Origin: Paulinella micropora | Lineage: Eukaryota > Cercozoa > Imbricatea > Euglyphida | Length of the DNA: 31,320 bases | NCBI GenBank assembly: GCA_009731375.1 | Contig: BJOX01000328.1 | Coordinates: forward strand, 564,276 to 595,595 | Direction: 5' to 3' | In this document: positions 12,277 to 23,914 of the stretch, piece after piece | How positions within the stretch are numbered: the stretch's first letter is position 1 | Layout of the letters: each line of letters starts with the position of its first letter | Notes under the pieces: model-generated | Database searches by the model: none | The model's input: only the letters and a program-made list of their open reading frames with translations | What the model was told of the DNA's origin: nothing | Program-made: the position numbers and the translations under genes

Positions 12277-12590
12277 AATCTATCTATCTACATAAATAAA
12301 TAATCCCCCCAGCGCTGGCGCAGATCAGCCTGGTTTCTTTCTTTCTTTTCCTTTCTCTCTTTTTTCTTTCTTTCTTCTTCTTCCTTTATTTCCTTTTCCC
12401 CTTCCTTTTTTCTTTCCTTCTTTCTTTCTTCCTTTCTTTCCTTCTTTCCTTCTTTCATTCATTATTTCCTTCCTTTCTTCCTTCCTTCATTCATTCATTC
12501 TTTCTTTCTTTCCTTCATTCTTTCATTCATTCATTCTTTCTTTCGTTCTTTCTTTCTTTCTTTCTGTCTCTTTCTTTCTTTCTTGCTTCC
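12079..12590. repeat. ATCT array then degenerate CTTT pyrimidine tract
   Basis: (ATCT)n to 12290, a short stretch AATCCCCCCAGCGCTGGCGC, then imperfect (CTTT)n with CATT and CCTT variants. No gene is seen. Confidence 0.95.
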
Positions 12591-12726
12591 TAGGTGGTAA
12601 AAAACTTCCAGTCATTTCTTTCTTTCTTTCTTCCTTTCTTTCTTTTTTTCTTTCCTTCTTCCTTTCTTTCTTTCTTTTTCTTTCTTTCTTTCTTGCTTCC
12701 TAGGTGGTAAAGAACTTCCAGTCATT

Positions 12727-12757
<31 letters not shown>

Positions 12758-12804
12758 CTTTCTTTCTTTCTTGCTTCCTAGGTGGTAAAGAACTTCCAGT
12801 CATT

Positions 12805-12853
<49 letters not shown>

Positions 12854-12901
12854 TCTTTCTTTCTTTCTTGCTTCCTAGGTGGTAAAGAACTTCTATTCAT
12901 T

Positions 12902-12946
<45 letters not shown>

Positions 12947-13434
12947 TTTCTTTCTTTCTTTCTCTTTCTTTCTTTCTTGCTTCCTAGGTGGTAAAGAACT
13001 TCCAGTCATTTCTTTCTTTCTTTCTTTCTTTCTTTCTTTTTCTTTCTTTCTTGCTTCCTAGGTGGTAAAGAACCTCCAGTCATTTCTTTCTTTCTTTCTT
13101 TCTTTCTTTCTCTTTCTTTCTTTCTTGCTTCCTAGGTGGTAAAGAACTTCCAGTCATTTCTTTCTTTCTTTCTTTCTTTCTTTCTTTTTCTTTCTTTCTC
13201 TTTCTTTCTTTCTTGCTTCCTAGCTAGGTGGTAAAGAACTTCCAGTCATTTCTTTCTTTCTCTTTCTTTCTTTCTTGCTTCCTAGATGGTAAAGAACTTC
13301 CAATCATTTATTTCTTTCTTTCTTTCTTTCTTTCTTTCTTTCCTTCTTTCTTTCTTTCTTTCTTCTTTTCTTTCTTTCTTTCTTTCTCTTTCTTTCTTTC
13401 TTGCTTCCTAGGTGGTAAAGAACTTCTAGTCATT

Positions 13435-13479
<45 letters not shown>

Positions 13480-13676
13480 TTTCTTTCTTTCTTTTTCTTC
13501 CTTTCTTGCTTCCAGGTGGTAAAGAACTTCCAGTCATTTCTTTCTTTCTTTTTTTCTTTCTTTCTTTCCTGCTTGCTTGCTTGCTTTCTTTCTTTCTCTT
13601 TCTTTCTCTTTCTTGTTTCCTAGGTTCTTTCTTTCTTTCTTTCTTTCTTTTTTTCTTTCTCTTTATTGTTTTCTAG
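12591..13676 (+). repeat. Minisatellite of about 11 exon-edge echoes of the 13677 exon
   Basis: Each unit has TTGCTTCCTAG, GTGGTAAAGAACTTCCAGTC and (TTTC)n, with a spacing of about 60-125 bases (tags near 12592, 12702, 12780, 12878, 12987, 13060, 13134, 13226, 13285, 13409 and 13516). The real exon starts TTTTCTAG then GCGGTAAAGAACCTCCAACG, so the unit is the exon's acceptor plus its first 20 bases. One more degenerate TTTCCTAG lies at 13622. Minor variants (TAGCTAG, TAGATGG, CCAGGTGG) show the units are not assembly copies of a single read. Confidence 0.9.
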
Positions 13677-13822
13677 GCGGTAAAGAACCTCCAACGGACA
13701 CGCCAAGGCGGCGCCGTCCTCGTAACACGGGGGAAAGAACAAACATAGCAGGAGGAGGATCAGGAGGAGCGGGAGGAGGAGGAGGAGGAGGCAGTAGAGG
13801 AAGCAGTGGTGTCGGAGCATGG
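13677..13822 (+). CDS. NVL: NVL-like exon: Arg- and Gly-rich linker before D1
   Basis: After TTTCTAG it reads GKEPPTDTPRRRRPRNTG, then ERTNIAGGGSGGAGGGG and on to SRGSSGVGAW, with the donor CATGG|GTATCT. It starts with two bases that complete a Gly codon from 11352 and ends in phase 0, as the exon at 14628 needs. The segment precedes D1 as a flexible linker. NVL proteins have a variable basic linker here, and a GGW-type motif occurs in some, which GVGAW may echo. The GGA-rich DNA (about 13748-13802) could form G-quadruplexes in the RNA. It is the longest exon found, and one or more linker exons could be missing after it. Confidence 0.7.
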
Positions 13823-13876
13823 GTATCTATTCATCTATCTATCTATCTATCTATCTATTTATCTATCTATCTATCA

Positions 13877-13926
<50 letters not shown>
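13823..13926. repeat. ATCT array
   Basis: (ATCT)n starting at the donor GTATCTATTC; it joins R1 on its right. Confidence 0.95.
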
Positions 13927-13927
<1 letters not shown>

Positions 13928-14260
13928 ACACAATCCTGTTCCCTCAGGGTGCCCTTTCTCGCTTGTTGAGCCCGGAATAAAACCCACAGTGCTCTGTTGG
14001 TTTATACTAGACTGTCGAACAGTCTCGAAACTCCATCTGCTTACTGGGCCCTCTGTAATGGAGGTGGGAGCTCGTTCTGCAAGGGGCGCTTATGGAACGA
14101 GCCCTGGCCCCGCCTGGTACTAGGGAGCTTTGGTATCGCCTGTATCAGTCCCTTCCGTGCAAACATCACGGCTTAGCTGGGCATCGGGTCAATACTTTAC
14201 AGACTTCCTTGGTTGACGAAATCAGAAGCTCCTTTTTTCTGACATTAGTCGATATCTCAT
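13927..14260 (+). repeat. Dispersed repeat R1, inverted copy
   Basis: Reverse complement of 2280-2613. It ends GATATCTCAT followed by an (ATCT)n array, so in this orientation the element has an ATCT tail. An open frame MERALAPPGTRELWYR (from 14092) is shared with other copies. Confidence 0.85.
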
Positions 14261-14280
14261 CTATCTATCTAACTATCTAA

Positions 14281-14373
<93 letters not shown>

Positions 14374-14418
14374 CCTACCTACCTACCTACCTGCCTACCT
14401 GCCTACCTGCCTACCTAC

Positions 14419-14472
<54 letters not shown>

Positions 14473-14500
14473 GTCTATCTATCTGTCTATCTGTCTATCT
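14261..14500. repeat. ATCT, CT, TA, CTAC and CTGT arrays
   Basis: R1 tail-like (ATCT)n followed by other tetranucleotides; no gene. Confidence 0.95.
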
Positions 14501-14541
14501 GTCTTGTGTTGATATAGGTACGCCCTCCTGTTCTATCTATA

Positions 14542-14594
<53 letters not shown>

Positions 14595-14627
14595 GTCTGG
14601 CTGTCTATCTGTCTTGTGTTGTTATAG
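14501..14627 (+). repeat. Exon-edge echo of the 14628 exon
   Basis: GTCTTGTGTTGATATAG then GTACGCCCTCCTG at 14501-14532 copies the real acceptor GTCTTGTGTTGTTATAG then GTACGCCCCAATG at 14611-14640. The period is 110 bases, with (ATCT)n between. Confidence 0.85.
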
Positions 14628-14661
14628 GTACGCCCCAATGTGAGATACAAGGACTTGGGAG
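14628..14661 (+). CDS. NVL: NVL-like exon: start of AAA domain D1
   Basis: It reads VRPNVRYKDLGG with the last Gly split, between the acceptor GTTGTTATAG and the donor GGGAG|GTATCA. Known NVL D1 domains open with (P/S)NVxFxDVGGxD, the strand and turn that lead into the nucleotide pocket. The 34-nt length makes it a microexon. Phase 1 at its end joins exactly to 21377, giving [12 protein letters not shown]. Confidence 0.85.
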
Positions 14662-15001
<340 letters not shown>

Positions 15002-15106
15002 ATATGTTTGGTCTATCAGCTCTGCATTTCCGAAGAAACAGGCATCCATTCCATCCAGCCGCCGATCGGCGACTTGGTAGCGGGCTGAGAAGGAGTACTA
15101 GGCTCG
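15002..15106 (-). repeat. Dispersed repeat R5, inverted copy
   Basis: Reverse complement reads CAGCCCGCTACCAAGTCGCC to GATAGACCAAACATAT, matching 27474-27571. GATA arrays lie on both sides. On the sense strand the tail would be (ATCT)n. Confidence 0.75.
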
Positions 15107-15490
<384 letters not shown>

Positions 15491-15760
15491 GTGCTTCTCT
15501 GTCAATGGCTGATGCATTTCTGCACATGCGCCTCCATCGTCTCACCCGTGAGGGGAGTACGAAGAATTGACGATAGGCTCTAATGACACCCCCGCAAGGA
15601 CAGTTCCAACACTTCCAGACGGGCCGGTATGTTCAATGAAAATACTGGTCCAGAAATAGACCGGTATGTTCAATGAAAATACTGGTGGCACCGACGGGAA
15701 TCGAACTGGCGACAGGGCCCAGATGGTAGAACTTGACCACTGGGCTATCACGGTGTCCAA
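15491..15760 (-). mobile_element. R2 tRNA-derived SINE, copy 1 with target duplication
   Basis: On the minus strand the element starts TGGACACCGTGATAGCCCAGTGG and carries a pol III A box (TAGCCCAGTGG) and B box (AGTTCGATTCC) at tRNA-like spacing. It is flanked by a 13-bp direct repeat, ATTAGTTTGAATA, at 15478-15490 and 15761-15773. Inside it has a tandem duplication of GACCGGTATGTTCAATGAAA that the copy at 17131 lacks. The non-tRNA body and 3' end (AGAAGCAC) are shared by all three copies. Confidence 0.88.
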
Positions 15761-15767
15761 ATTAGTT

Positions 15768-15820
<53 letters not shown>

Positions 15821-15834
15821 CATCATCATCATCA

Positions 15835-15893
<59 letters not shown>

Positions 15894-15978
15894 ATACTAA
15901 TACTAATACTACTACTACTTCTTACAACTATTACTACTTCTATTGCTATCCTATCATATGATACAAGAGGTTCGAGAG

Positions 15979-16069
<91 letters not shown>

Positions 16070-16177
16070 CAGTAGTAGTAGCAGTAGTAGTAGTAGCAGT
16101 AGTAGTAGTAGCAGTAGTAGTAGTAGTAGTAGTAGTAGTAGCAGCAGTAGTAGTAGTAGTAGTAGTAATAGTAGTAA

Positions 16178-16213
<36 letters not shown>

Positions 16214-16260
16214 CAGTAGTAGCAGTTGTAGTAGTAGTAGTGGTAGAAGTAGAAGTAGAA

Positions 16261-16318
<58 letters not shown>

Positions 16319-16335
16319 AAGTAGTAGAAGTAGTA

Positions 16336-16419
<84 letters not shown>

Positions 16420-16469
16420 GTAGTAATAATAGTAGTAGTAATAGTAGTAGTAATAGTAGTAGTAGTAGC

Positions 16470-16513
<44 letters not shown>

Positions 16514-16544
16514 AGAAATAGTAGTGGTGCTAGTAATACATACT

Positions 16545-16572
<28 letters not shown>
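15761..16572. repeat. AAT, ACT, AGT trinucleotide arrays
   Basis: (AAT)n, (CAT)n, (ACT)n, a short CCTATCATATGATACAAGAGG link near 15950, then about 540 bases of (AGT)n with AGC and AAG variants, then (AAT)n. The long Val and Ile frames are repeat translations. Confidence 0.97.
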
Positions 16573-16577
<5 letters not shown>

Positions 16578-16791
16578 ATATCTGAGGCGTACTGATGCAG
16601 CTAATGGCATATCCTCAACGTACATAAGCCTCCAATACCCTTGTTCGAGGTCCTCCACCCCCCCGTGTCAGTCTCTCGCCTGATGATCGGGGCCACCGAT
16701 GGAGCTCCTGAGGGCAAGACTGCACTAAGCCGAGGTTATTCCGCAGTCCCAGCAACCTCTTGCAAGACGTCACCGAATGTGCAAGTGCATA
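16573..16791 (-). repeat. Dispersed repeat R3, copy 1
   Basis: ACTATATCTGAGGCGTACTG marks the end that always touches (AAT)n. It is shared with 29503-29674 (inverted) and 31183-31320. This copy extends beyond the other end of the 29503 copy (through GCAGTCCCAGCAACCTC) until the gap. Confidence 0.8.
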
Positions 16792-17006
16792 NNNNNNNNN
16801 NNNNNNNNNNNNNNNNNNNNNNNNNNNNNNNNNNNNNNNNNNNNNNNNNNNNNNNNNNNNNNNNNNNNNNNNNNNNNNNNNNNNNNNNNNNNNNNNNNNN
16901 NNNNNNNNNNNNNNNNNNNNNNNNNNNNNNNNNNNNNNNNNNNNNNNNNNNNNNNNNNNNNNNNNNNNNNNNNNNNNNNNNNNNNNNNNNNNNNNNNNNN
17001 NNNNNN
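16792..17006. other. Assembly gap (215 N)
   Basis: Sized gap between R3 and an AGT array. Confidence 0.95.
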
Positions 17007-17052
17007 AGTAGTAGTAGTAGTAGTAGTAATAGTAGTAGTAGTAGTAGTAGTC

Positions 17053-17121
<69 letters not shown>

Positions 17122-17130
17122 GTAATAATA
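17007..17130. repeat. AGT and AAT arrays
   Basis: Trinucleotide array joining the gap to the next SINE; in SINE orientation it is an (ATT)n tail. Confidence 0.95.
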
Positions 17131-17362
17131 GTGCTTCTCTGTCAATGGCTGATGCAAATCTGCACATGCGCCTCCATCGTCTCACCCGTGAGGGGAGTAC
17201 GAAGAATTGACGATAGGCTCTAATGACACCCCCGCAAGGGCAGTTCCAACACTTCCAGACGGACCGGTATGTTCAATGAAAATACTGGTGGCACCGACGG
17301 GAATCGAACTGGCGACAGGGCCCAGATGGTAGAACTTGACCACTGGGCTATCACGGTGTCCA
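17131..17362 (-). mobile_element. R2 tRNA-derived SINE, copy 2
   Basis: Same A box and B box on the minus strand as 15491-15760, with a single GACCGGTATGTTC unit. It is bounded by (AAT)n on the left and a gap on the right. Confidence 0.85.
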
Positions 17363-17614
17363 NNNNNNNNNNNNNNNNNNNNNNNNNNNNNNNNNNNNNN
17401 NNNNNNNNNNNNNNNNNNNNNNNNNNNNNNNNNNNNNNNNNNNNNNNNNNNNNNNNNNNNNNNNNNNNNNNNNNNNNNNNNNNNNNNNNNNNNNNNNNNN
17501 NNNNNNNNNNNNNNNNNNNNNNNNNNNNNNNNNNNNNNNNNNNNNNNNNNNNNNNNNNNNNNNNNNNNNNNNNNNNNNNNNNNNNNNNNNNNNNNNNNNN
17601 NNNNNNNNNNNNNN
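17363..17614. other. Assembly gap (252 N)
   Basis: Sized gap between the head of the SINE and R4. Confidence 0.95.
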
Positions 17615-17785
17615 TGTATCTCCTGCCAATTGCTGAGCCAAAAGGCCATGTGCATCCAGTCCTCCATTCCATAAGGAAAGTCTCCACACCAATCGGTGGA
17701 ATAAAGCAAGTGACGGCATAGAACATTACTCTAGGAGCTTTATACCAATCAGCCCATGGAAAGGACCGATGGCCTATGTACTCCC
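17615..17785 (+). repeat. Dispersed repeat R4, copy 1
   Basis: TGTATCTCCTGCCAATTGCT to GGCCTATGTACTCCC; it is inverted at 21730-21900 with few differences. Trinucleotide DNA lies on its right side and a gap on its left. No coding function is recognised. Confidence 0.8.
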
Positions 17786-18592
<807 letters not shown>

Positions 18593-18760
18593 AGGCAGGC
18601 AGACAGACAGGTAGATAGATAGATGTATAGAAAGATGGAAAGATAAGTGAAAAGATTTGTTTAACATGACGTTCTCCTCCCAAATCTTTGTATACATACA
18701 TACATACATGCATACATACATACATAGATACTTACATACATACATACATACAAACATACA

Positions 18761-18791
<31 letters not shown>

Positions 18792-18840
18792 CTACCTACC
18801 TACCTACAGACATGCATACATACATATGCATACATACATA
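18593..18840. repeat. GACA/GATA stretch and ACAT, ACTT, CTAC arrays
   Basis: A short unique segment at about 18640-18690 (AACATGACGTTCTCCTCCC) is not recognised; the rest is tetranucleotide. Confidence 0.9.
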
Positions 18841-19410
18841 CTTGCATTCTCACGGGATTCACTAGAAGAAGAAACATACATAGATACATACATACCTACC
18901 TACCTACCTACCTACATACCTACATACATACGTACATACGGACATACATACATACATACATACTTGTATTCTCACAGGATTCACTACAAGAAGAAACATA
19001 CATACATACATACATACATACATACATACATCCGTACGTACGTACGTACACGTACATACGTACATACATACATACATACATACATACATACATGCATGCA
19101 TACATACATACATACATACATACATGCATACATGCTTGTATTCCCACAGGATTCACTAGAAGAAGAAACATACATATATACATACATACATGCATACATA
19201 CATACATACATACATACATACATCCGTACATACGTACGTAGACGTACGTACGTACATACATACATACATACATACATACATACGTACATACATACATACA
19301 TACATACATGCATACATACGTACATACGTACATACATACATACATAGATGCATACATATATATATATATATATACTTTGTATTCTCACAGGATTCACTAG
19401 AAGAAGAAAC
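18841..19410 (+). repeat. Orphan echo array, copies 2-5
   Basis: Four units near 18841, 18963, 19134 and 19375 contain TTGTATTCTCACAG then GATTCACTAGAAGAAGAAAC (with single changes), spaced by (ACAT)n, (ACGT)n and (CTAC)n. Unlike the other echo arrays, none is followed by a complete exon. The adjoining exons at 14628 and 21377 already join perfectly, so no exon is expected here. Confidence 0.8.
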
Positions 19411-19891
<481 letters not shown>

Positions 19892-19960
19892 NNNNNNNNN
19901 NNNNNNNNNNNNNNNNNNNNNNNNNNNNNNNNNNNNNNNNNNNNNNNNNNNNNNNNNNNN
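19892..19960. other. Assembly gap (69 N)
   Basis: Sized gap between R1 and a GATA array. Confidence 0.95.
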
Positions 19961-20340
<380 letters not shown>

Positions 20341-20399
20341 AACTACGGTCAGTAGTGAATGACAACGTACATTGTCACAACTGTGACGAACTATGATGA

Positions 20400-21370
20400 T
20401 CATACATACATACATACATACATACATACATGCATACATACGCACTTGCATATATGTTATACATTTATTTACATTTACATTTACATTTACATTTACATTT
20501 ACATTTACATCTTCATCTACATATATATATATACATATACTTGCGTAGGTATTGAGCCTGTATTACAGGATGTTAGAGAACTGATTGAATATCCACATAC
20601 ATACATACATACATACATACATACATGCATACATACGCACTTGCATATATGTTATACATACATTTACATTTACATTTACATTTACATTTACATTTACATT
20701 TACATCTTCATCTACATATATATATAACATATATATATATATATACATATACTTGCGCAGGTATTGAGCCTGTGTTACAGGACGTTAGAGAACTGATTGA
20801 ATATCCACATACATACATACATACATACTTACATACATACATACATACGCACTTGCATATATGTTATACATTTATTTACATTTACATTTACATTTACATT
20901 TACATTTACATCTTCATCTACATATATATATATATATATATATATACTTGCGTAGGTATTGAGCCTGTGTTACAGGATGTTAGAGAACTGATTGAATACA
21001 CACACACATACATAAATACATACATACATACATACATACAGCACTTGCATAATGTTATACATACATTTACATTTACATTTACATTTACATTTACATTTAC
21101 ATTTACATCTTCATCTACATATATATACATATATATATATATATACTTCCGTAGGTATTGAGCCTGTGTTACAGGACGTTAGAGAACTGATTGAATATCC
21201 ACATACATACATACATACATACATACTTACATACGCACTTGCATATATGTTATACATTTATTTACGTTTACATTTACATTGACATTTACATTTACATTTA
21301 CATTTACATCTTCATCTACATATATATATATGCATATATATATATATTATATATATATATATATATATTT
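20400..21370 (+). repeat. Complex tandem array, about 200-bp unit, four exon-edge echoes of the 21377 exon
   Basis: Each unit has (ACAT)n, GCACTTGCATATATGTTATAC, (TTACAT)n, CTTCATCTACATATATA, ACTTGCGTAG and then the first 45-55 bases of the exon, starting GTATTGAGCCTGTGTTACAG. Echo starts are near 20548, 20761, 20956 and 21155. Each copy stays close to the exon until ATATCCAC or AATACAC, then changes to ACAT repeat. The fifth occurrence, at 21377, alone continues into TAATGCACCCCGAAATC and a donor. The first copy reads TATTACAGGATG where others read TGTTACAGGACG, so the units have diverged. Confidence 0.92.
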
Positions 21371-21376
21371 GCGTAG

Positions 21377-21446
21377 GTATTGAGCCTGTGTTACAGGACG
21401 TTAGAGAACTGATTGAATATCCACTAATGCACCCCGAAATCTATCG
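21377..21446 (+). CDS. NVL: NVL-like exon: D1 helix before Walker A
   Basis: It reads (G)[18 protein letters not shown], then PEIY and a split Arg codon, with donor ATCG|GTGATA. In known NVL proteins this segment is GxDxxLxEVxxMLxxMxHPEVY, and the spacing here is identical. It joins 14661 in phase 1 and 22814 in phase 2. The acceptor TTTGCGTAG has a weak pyrimidine tract and sits after (TA)n. Four incomplete copies of its start lie upstream (20548-21200). Confidence 0.9.
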
Positions 21447-21547
21447 GTGATATAGATATAGATATAGATATAGATATAGATATAGATATAGATATAGATA
21501 TAGATATAGATATAGATATAGATATAGATATAGATTGATGATGCTGA

Positions 21548-21580
<33 letters not shown>

Positions 21581-21599
21581 TGAGTATTATTATCATTAC

Positions 21600-21633
<34 letters not shown>

Positions 21634-21729
21634 TTTATTTTTATTATATTTTTATTATCATCATCATCATCATTACTATTACTATTACTATTACTATTAT
21701 TATTACTATTATTATTACTATTATTATTA
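21447..21729. repeat. TAGATA hexamer, GTT and ATT arrays
   Basis: (TAGATA)n begins 4 bases after the donor, then (GTT)n, (ATT)n and (CAT)n. Confidence 0.95.
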
Positions 21730-21898
21730 GGGAGTACATAGGCCATCGGTCCTTTCCATGGGCTGATTGGTATAAAGCTCCTAGAGTAATGTTCTATGCC
21801 GTCACTTCCTTTATTCCACCGATTGGTGTGGAGACTTTCCTTATGGAATAGAGGACTGGATGCACATGGCCTTTTGGCTCAGCGATTGGCAGGAGATA

Positions 21899-21900
<2 letters not shown>
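21730..21900 (-). repeat. Dispersed repeat R4, copy 2
   Basis: Reverse complement of 17615-17785, with both ends directly against (ATT)n. This fixes the element at about 170 bp. Confidence 0.85.
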
Positions 21901-21983
<83 letters not shown>

Positions 21984-22023
21984 ATTGTTATTGTTATTGT
22001 TATTATTATTGTTATTGTTAATA

Positions 22024-22069
<46 letters not shown>

Positions 22070-22108
22070 CATTATTATTATCATTATCATTCATTATCAT
22101 CATCATCA

Positions 22109-22140
<32 letters not shown>

Positions 22141-22153
22141 GTTGTTGTTGTTA

Positions 22154-22197
<44 letters not shown>

Positions 22198-22223
22198 GTT
22201 ATTATTATTATTATTGTTATTAC

Positions 22224-22265
<42 letters not shown>

Positions 22266-22281
22266 CAATATTATTATTGTT

Positions 22282-22325
<44 letters not shown>

Positions 22326-22360
22326 CATCGTCGTCGTCGTTGTTACTACTACTACTACTA
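21901..22360. repeat. ATT and GTT trinucleotide arrays
   Basis: (ATT)n and (GTT)n alternate, with a CGTCGTCGTCG patch near 22329. Confidence 0.97.
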
Positions 22361-22813
22361 CTACTATGCTCCATGGACCACCTCATTATCACCATCATTA
22401 TCATTATCATCATTATCATCAGTAGCATCATTATTTCTACTATTATCTGCCTATTAGCCACCTTGAATGGCATTGATATAGCTGAAAAACTTGCTATAAT
22501 ATGGATATATTTCCGGATTTTTTTTTTGAAATTTCAGGCAAATCAGCTATAATATGGATATATTTCCGGATTTTTTTTTTGAAATTTCAGGCGAATCAGC
22601 CACACTGGGCATAGACCATGGGCCACCTTATCATCATCATCACTTATCATCATTATCATCATTCTTATCATTATTTCTACTCTTCTATGTTTATCTGGGC
22701 ATAGACCCCCCCCACGAGCTGTCTTGCTGCACAGGCCACCTCATTATCAGTATCATTTATCATCATCGTCAATCATGCTTATCATTATTTCTACTATGAT
22801 ATGTGTGAATTAG
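22361..22813 (+). repeat. Diverged exon-edge echoes of the 22814 exon
   Basis: The clearest echo is at about 22692-22740: ATCTGGGCATAGACCCCCCC to CTTGCTGCACAGGCCACC, against the exon's ATCTGGGCATAGAGCCCCCA to TTGCTGCACGGGCCACC. A shorter one at about 22604-22627 has CTGGGCATAGACC fused to ATGGGCCACC. More eroded ones lie at 22363-22386 (CTCCATGGACCACC) and 22455-22468 (TTAGCCACCTTGAATGG). (CATTAT)n-type DNA with TTATTTCTACT separates them. A separate 53-bp tandem pair sits at 22493-22598. Confidence 0.8.
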
Positions 22814-22889
22814 CCATCTGGGCATAGAGCCCCCACGTGGTGTGTTGCTGCACGGGCCACCCGGGTGTGGGAAAACAATGCTGGCCAGG
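22814..22889 (+). CDS. NVL: NVL-like exon: Walker A of D1
   Basis: It reads (R)[20 protein letters not shown] then [13 protein letters not shown] is the P-loop; the Lys codon AAA is at 22872-22874. NVL D1 has [24 protein letters not shown], so this is a nearly word-for-word family match. The first base (22814) completes the Arg codon begun at 21446. The donor is CCAGG|GTATCC, phase 0. The acceptor GTGTGAATTAG is poor in pyrimidines. Incomplete copies of the exon start lie upstream. Confidence 0.93.
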
Positions 22890-22981
22890 GTATCCATCTA
22901 TCTATCTATCTATCTATCTGCCTATCCATCTATCTATCTATCTATCTATCCATCTATCTATCTAGGTCAGCTTACACTAGT

Positions 22982-23019
<38 letters not shown>

Positions 23020-23168
23020 TAATAGTAGTGATGATCGTGACATAACAGCAAGAAATTTGCTGATTGCATTAGTAGTATTAGAAGTAGTAGTAATAGTAGT
23101 AGTAGTAATAGTAATAGTAATAGTAGTAGTAGTAGTAGTAGTAGTAATAGTAGTGATAGTAGTAGTAA

Positions 23169-23257
<89 letters not shown>

Positions 23258-23276
23258 ATAATAATAGTACTACTAT

Positions 23277-23368
<92 letters not shown>

Positions 23369-23393
23369 ATTGTAGTAGTAATAGTAGTAGTAA

Positions 23394-23431
<38 letters not shown>

Positions 23432-23558
23432 AAGATAATAATAATAATAATGATAATAATATTAGTAGTACTAGTAGTAGTAGTAGTAGTAGTAGTAGTA
23501 GCAGTAGTAGTAGTACTACTAGTAGTAGTAGTAGTAATAGTAGTAGTAACAGTAGTAA

Positions 23559-23605
<47 letters not shown>

Positions 23606-23633
23606 ATAGTAGTAATAGTAGTAATAGTAGTAA

Positions 23634-23699
<66 letters not shown>

Positions 23700-23784
23700 T
23701 AGTAATAGTAGTAATAGTAGTATTAGTAGTAGTTGTAGTAGTTGTAGTAATAGTAGTAATAGTAGTAACAGTAGTAATAGTAGC

Positions 23785-23848
<64 letters not shown>

Positions 23849-23878
23849 CAATACATACATACATACATACATACATAG
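22890..23878. repeat. ATCT, TA and AGT/ACT arrays
   Basis: (ATCT)n from the donor, (TA)n, a short unique stretch at 23030-23070, then AGT and ACT trinucleotides in opposite senses (AGT to about 23265, ACT to 23368, AGT again to 23848) and a last (ACAT)n that abuts the next acceptor. The AGT/ACT blocks are complementary. Confidence 0.95.
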
Positions 23879-23914
23879 GCGATTGCAGGAGAACTCGGTC
23901 TCCCTTTCCTACAG
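23879..23914 (+). CDS. NVL: NVL-like microexon: AIAGELGLPFLQ
   Basis: A 36-nt exon of 12 whole codons, AIAGELGLPFLQ, between the acceptor CATACATAG and the donor CTACAG|GTCTTA. Known NVL D1 has AxAIAGELDLPxLKV right after Walker A, so it fits exactly between 22889 (ending LAR) and 25272 (starting VSAPE). It is phase 0 on both sides. Its last 18 bases and donor recur five times downstream. Confidence 0.92.

Noticed and set aside
14092-14260. A real gene for the MERALAPPGTRELWYR frame
   Set aside because: It is part of the dispersed repeat R1, found in five places, and runs into the ATCT array.
15688-15760. A tRNA gene on the minus strand (also 17290-17362 and 28219-28291)
   Set aside because: A and B boxes are present, but the region does not fold to a full cloverleaf that I can draw, and it continues into a conserved non-tRNA body with a flanking target duplication. 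It is the head of a SINE.
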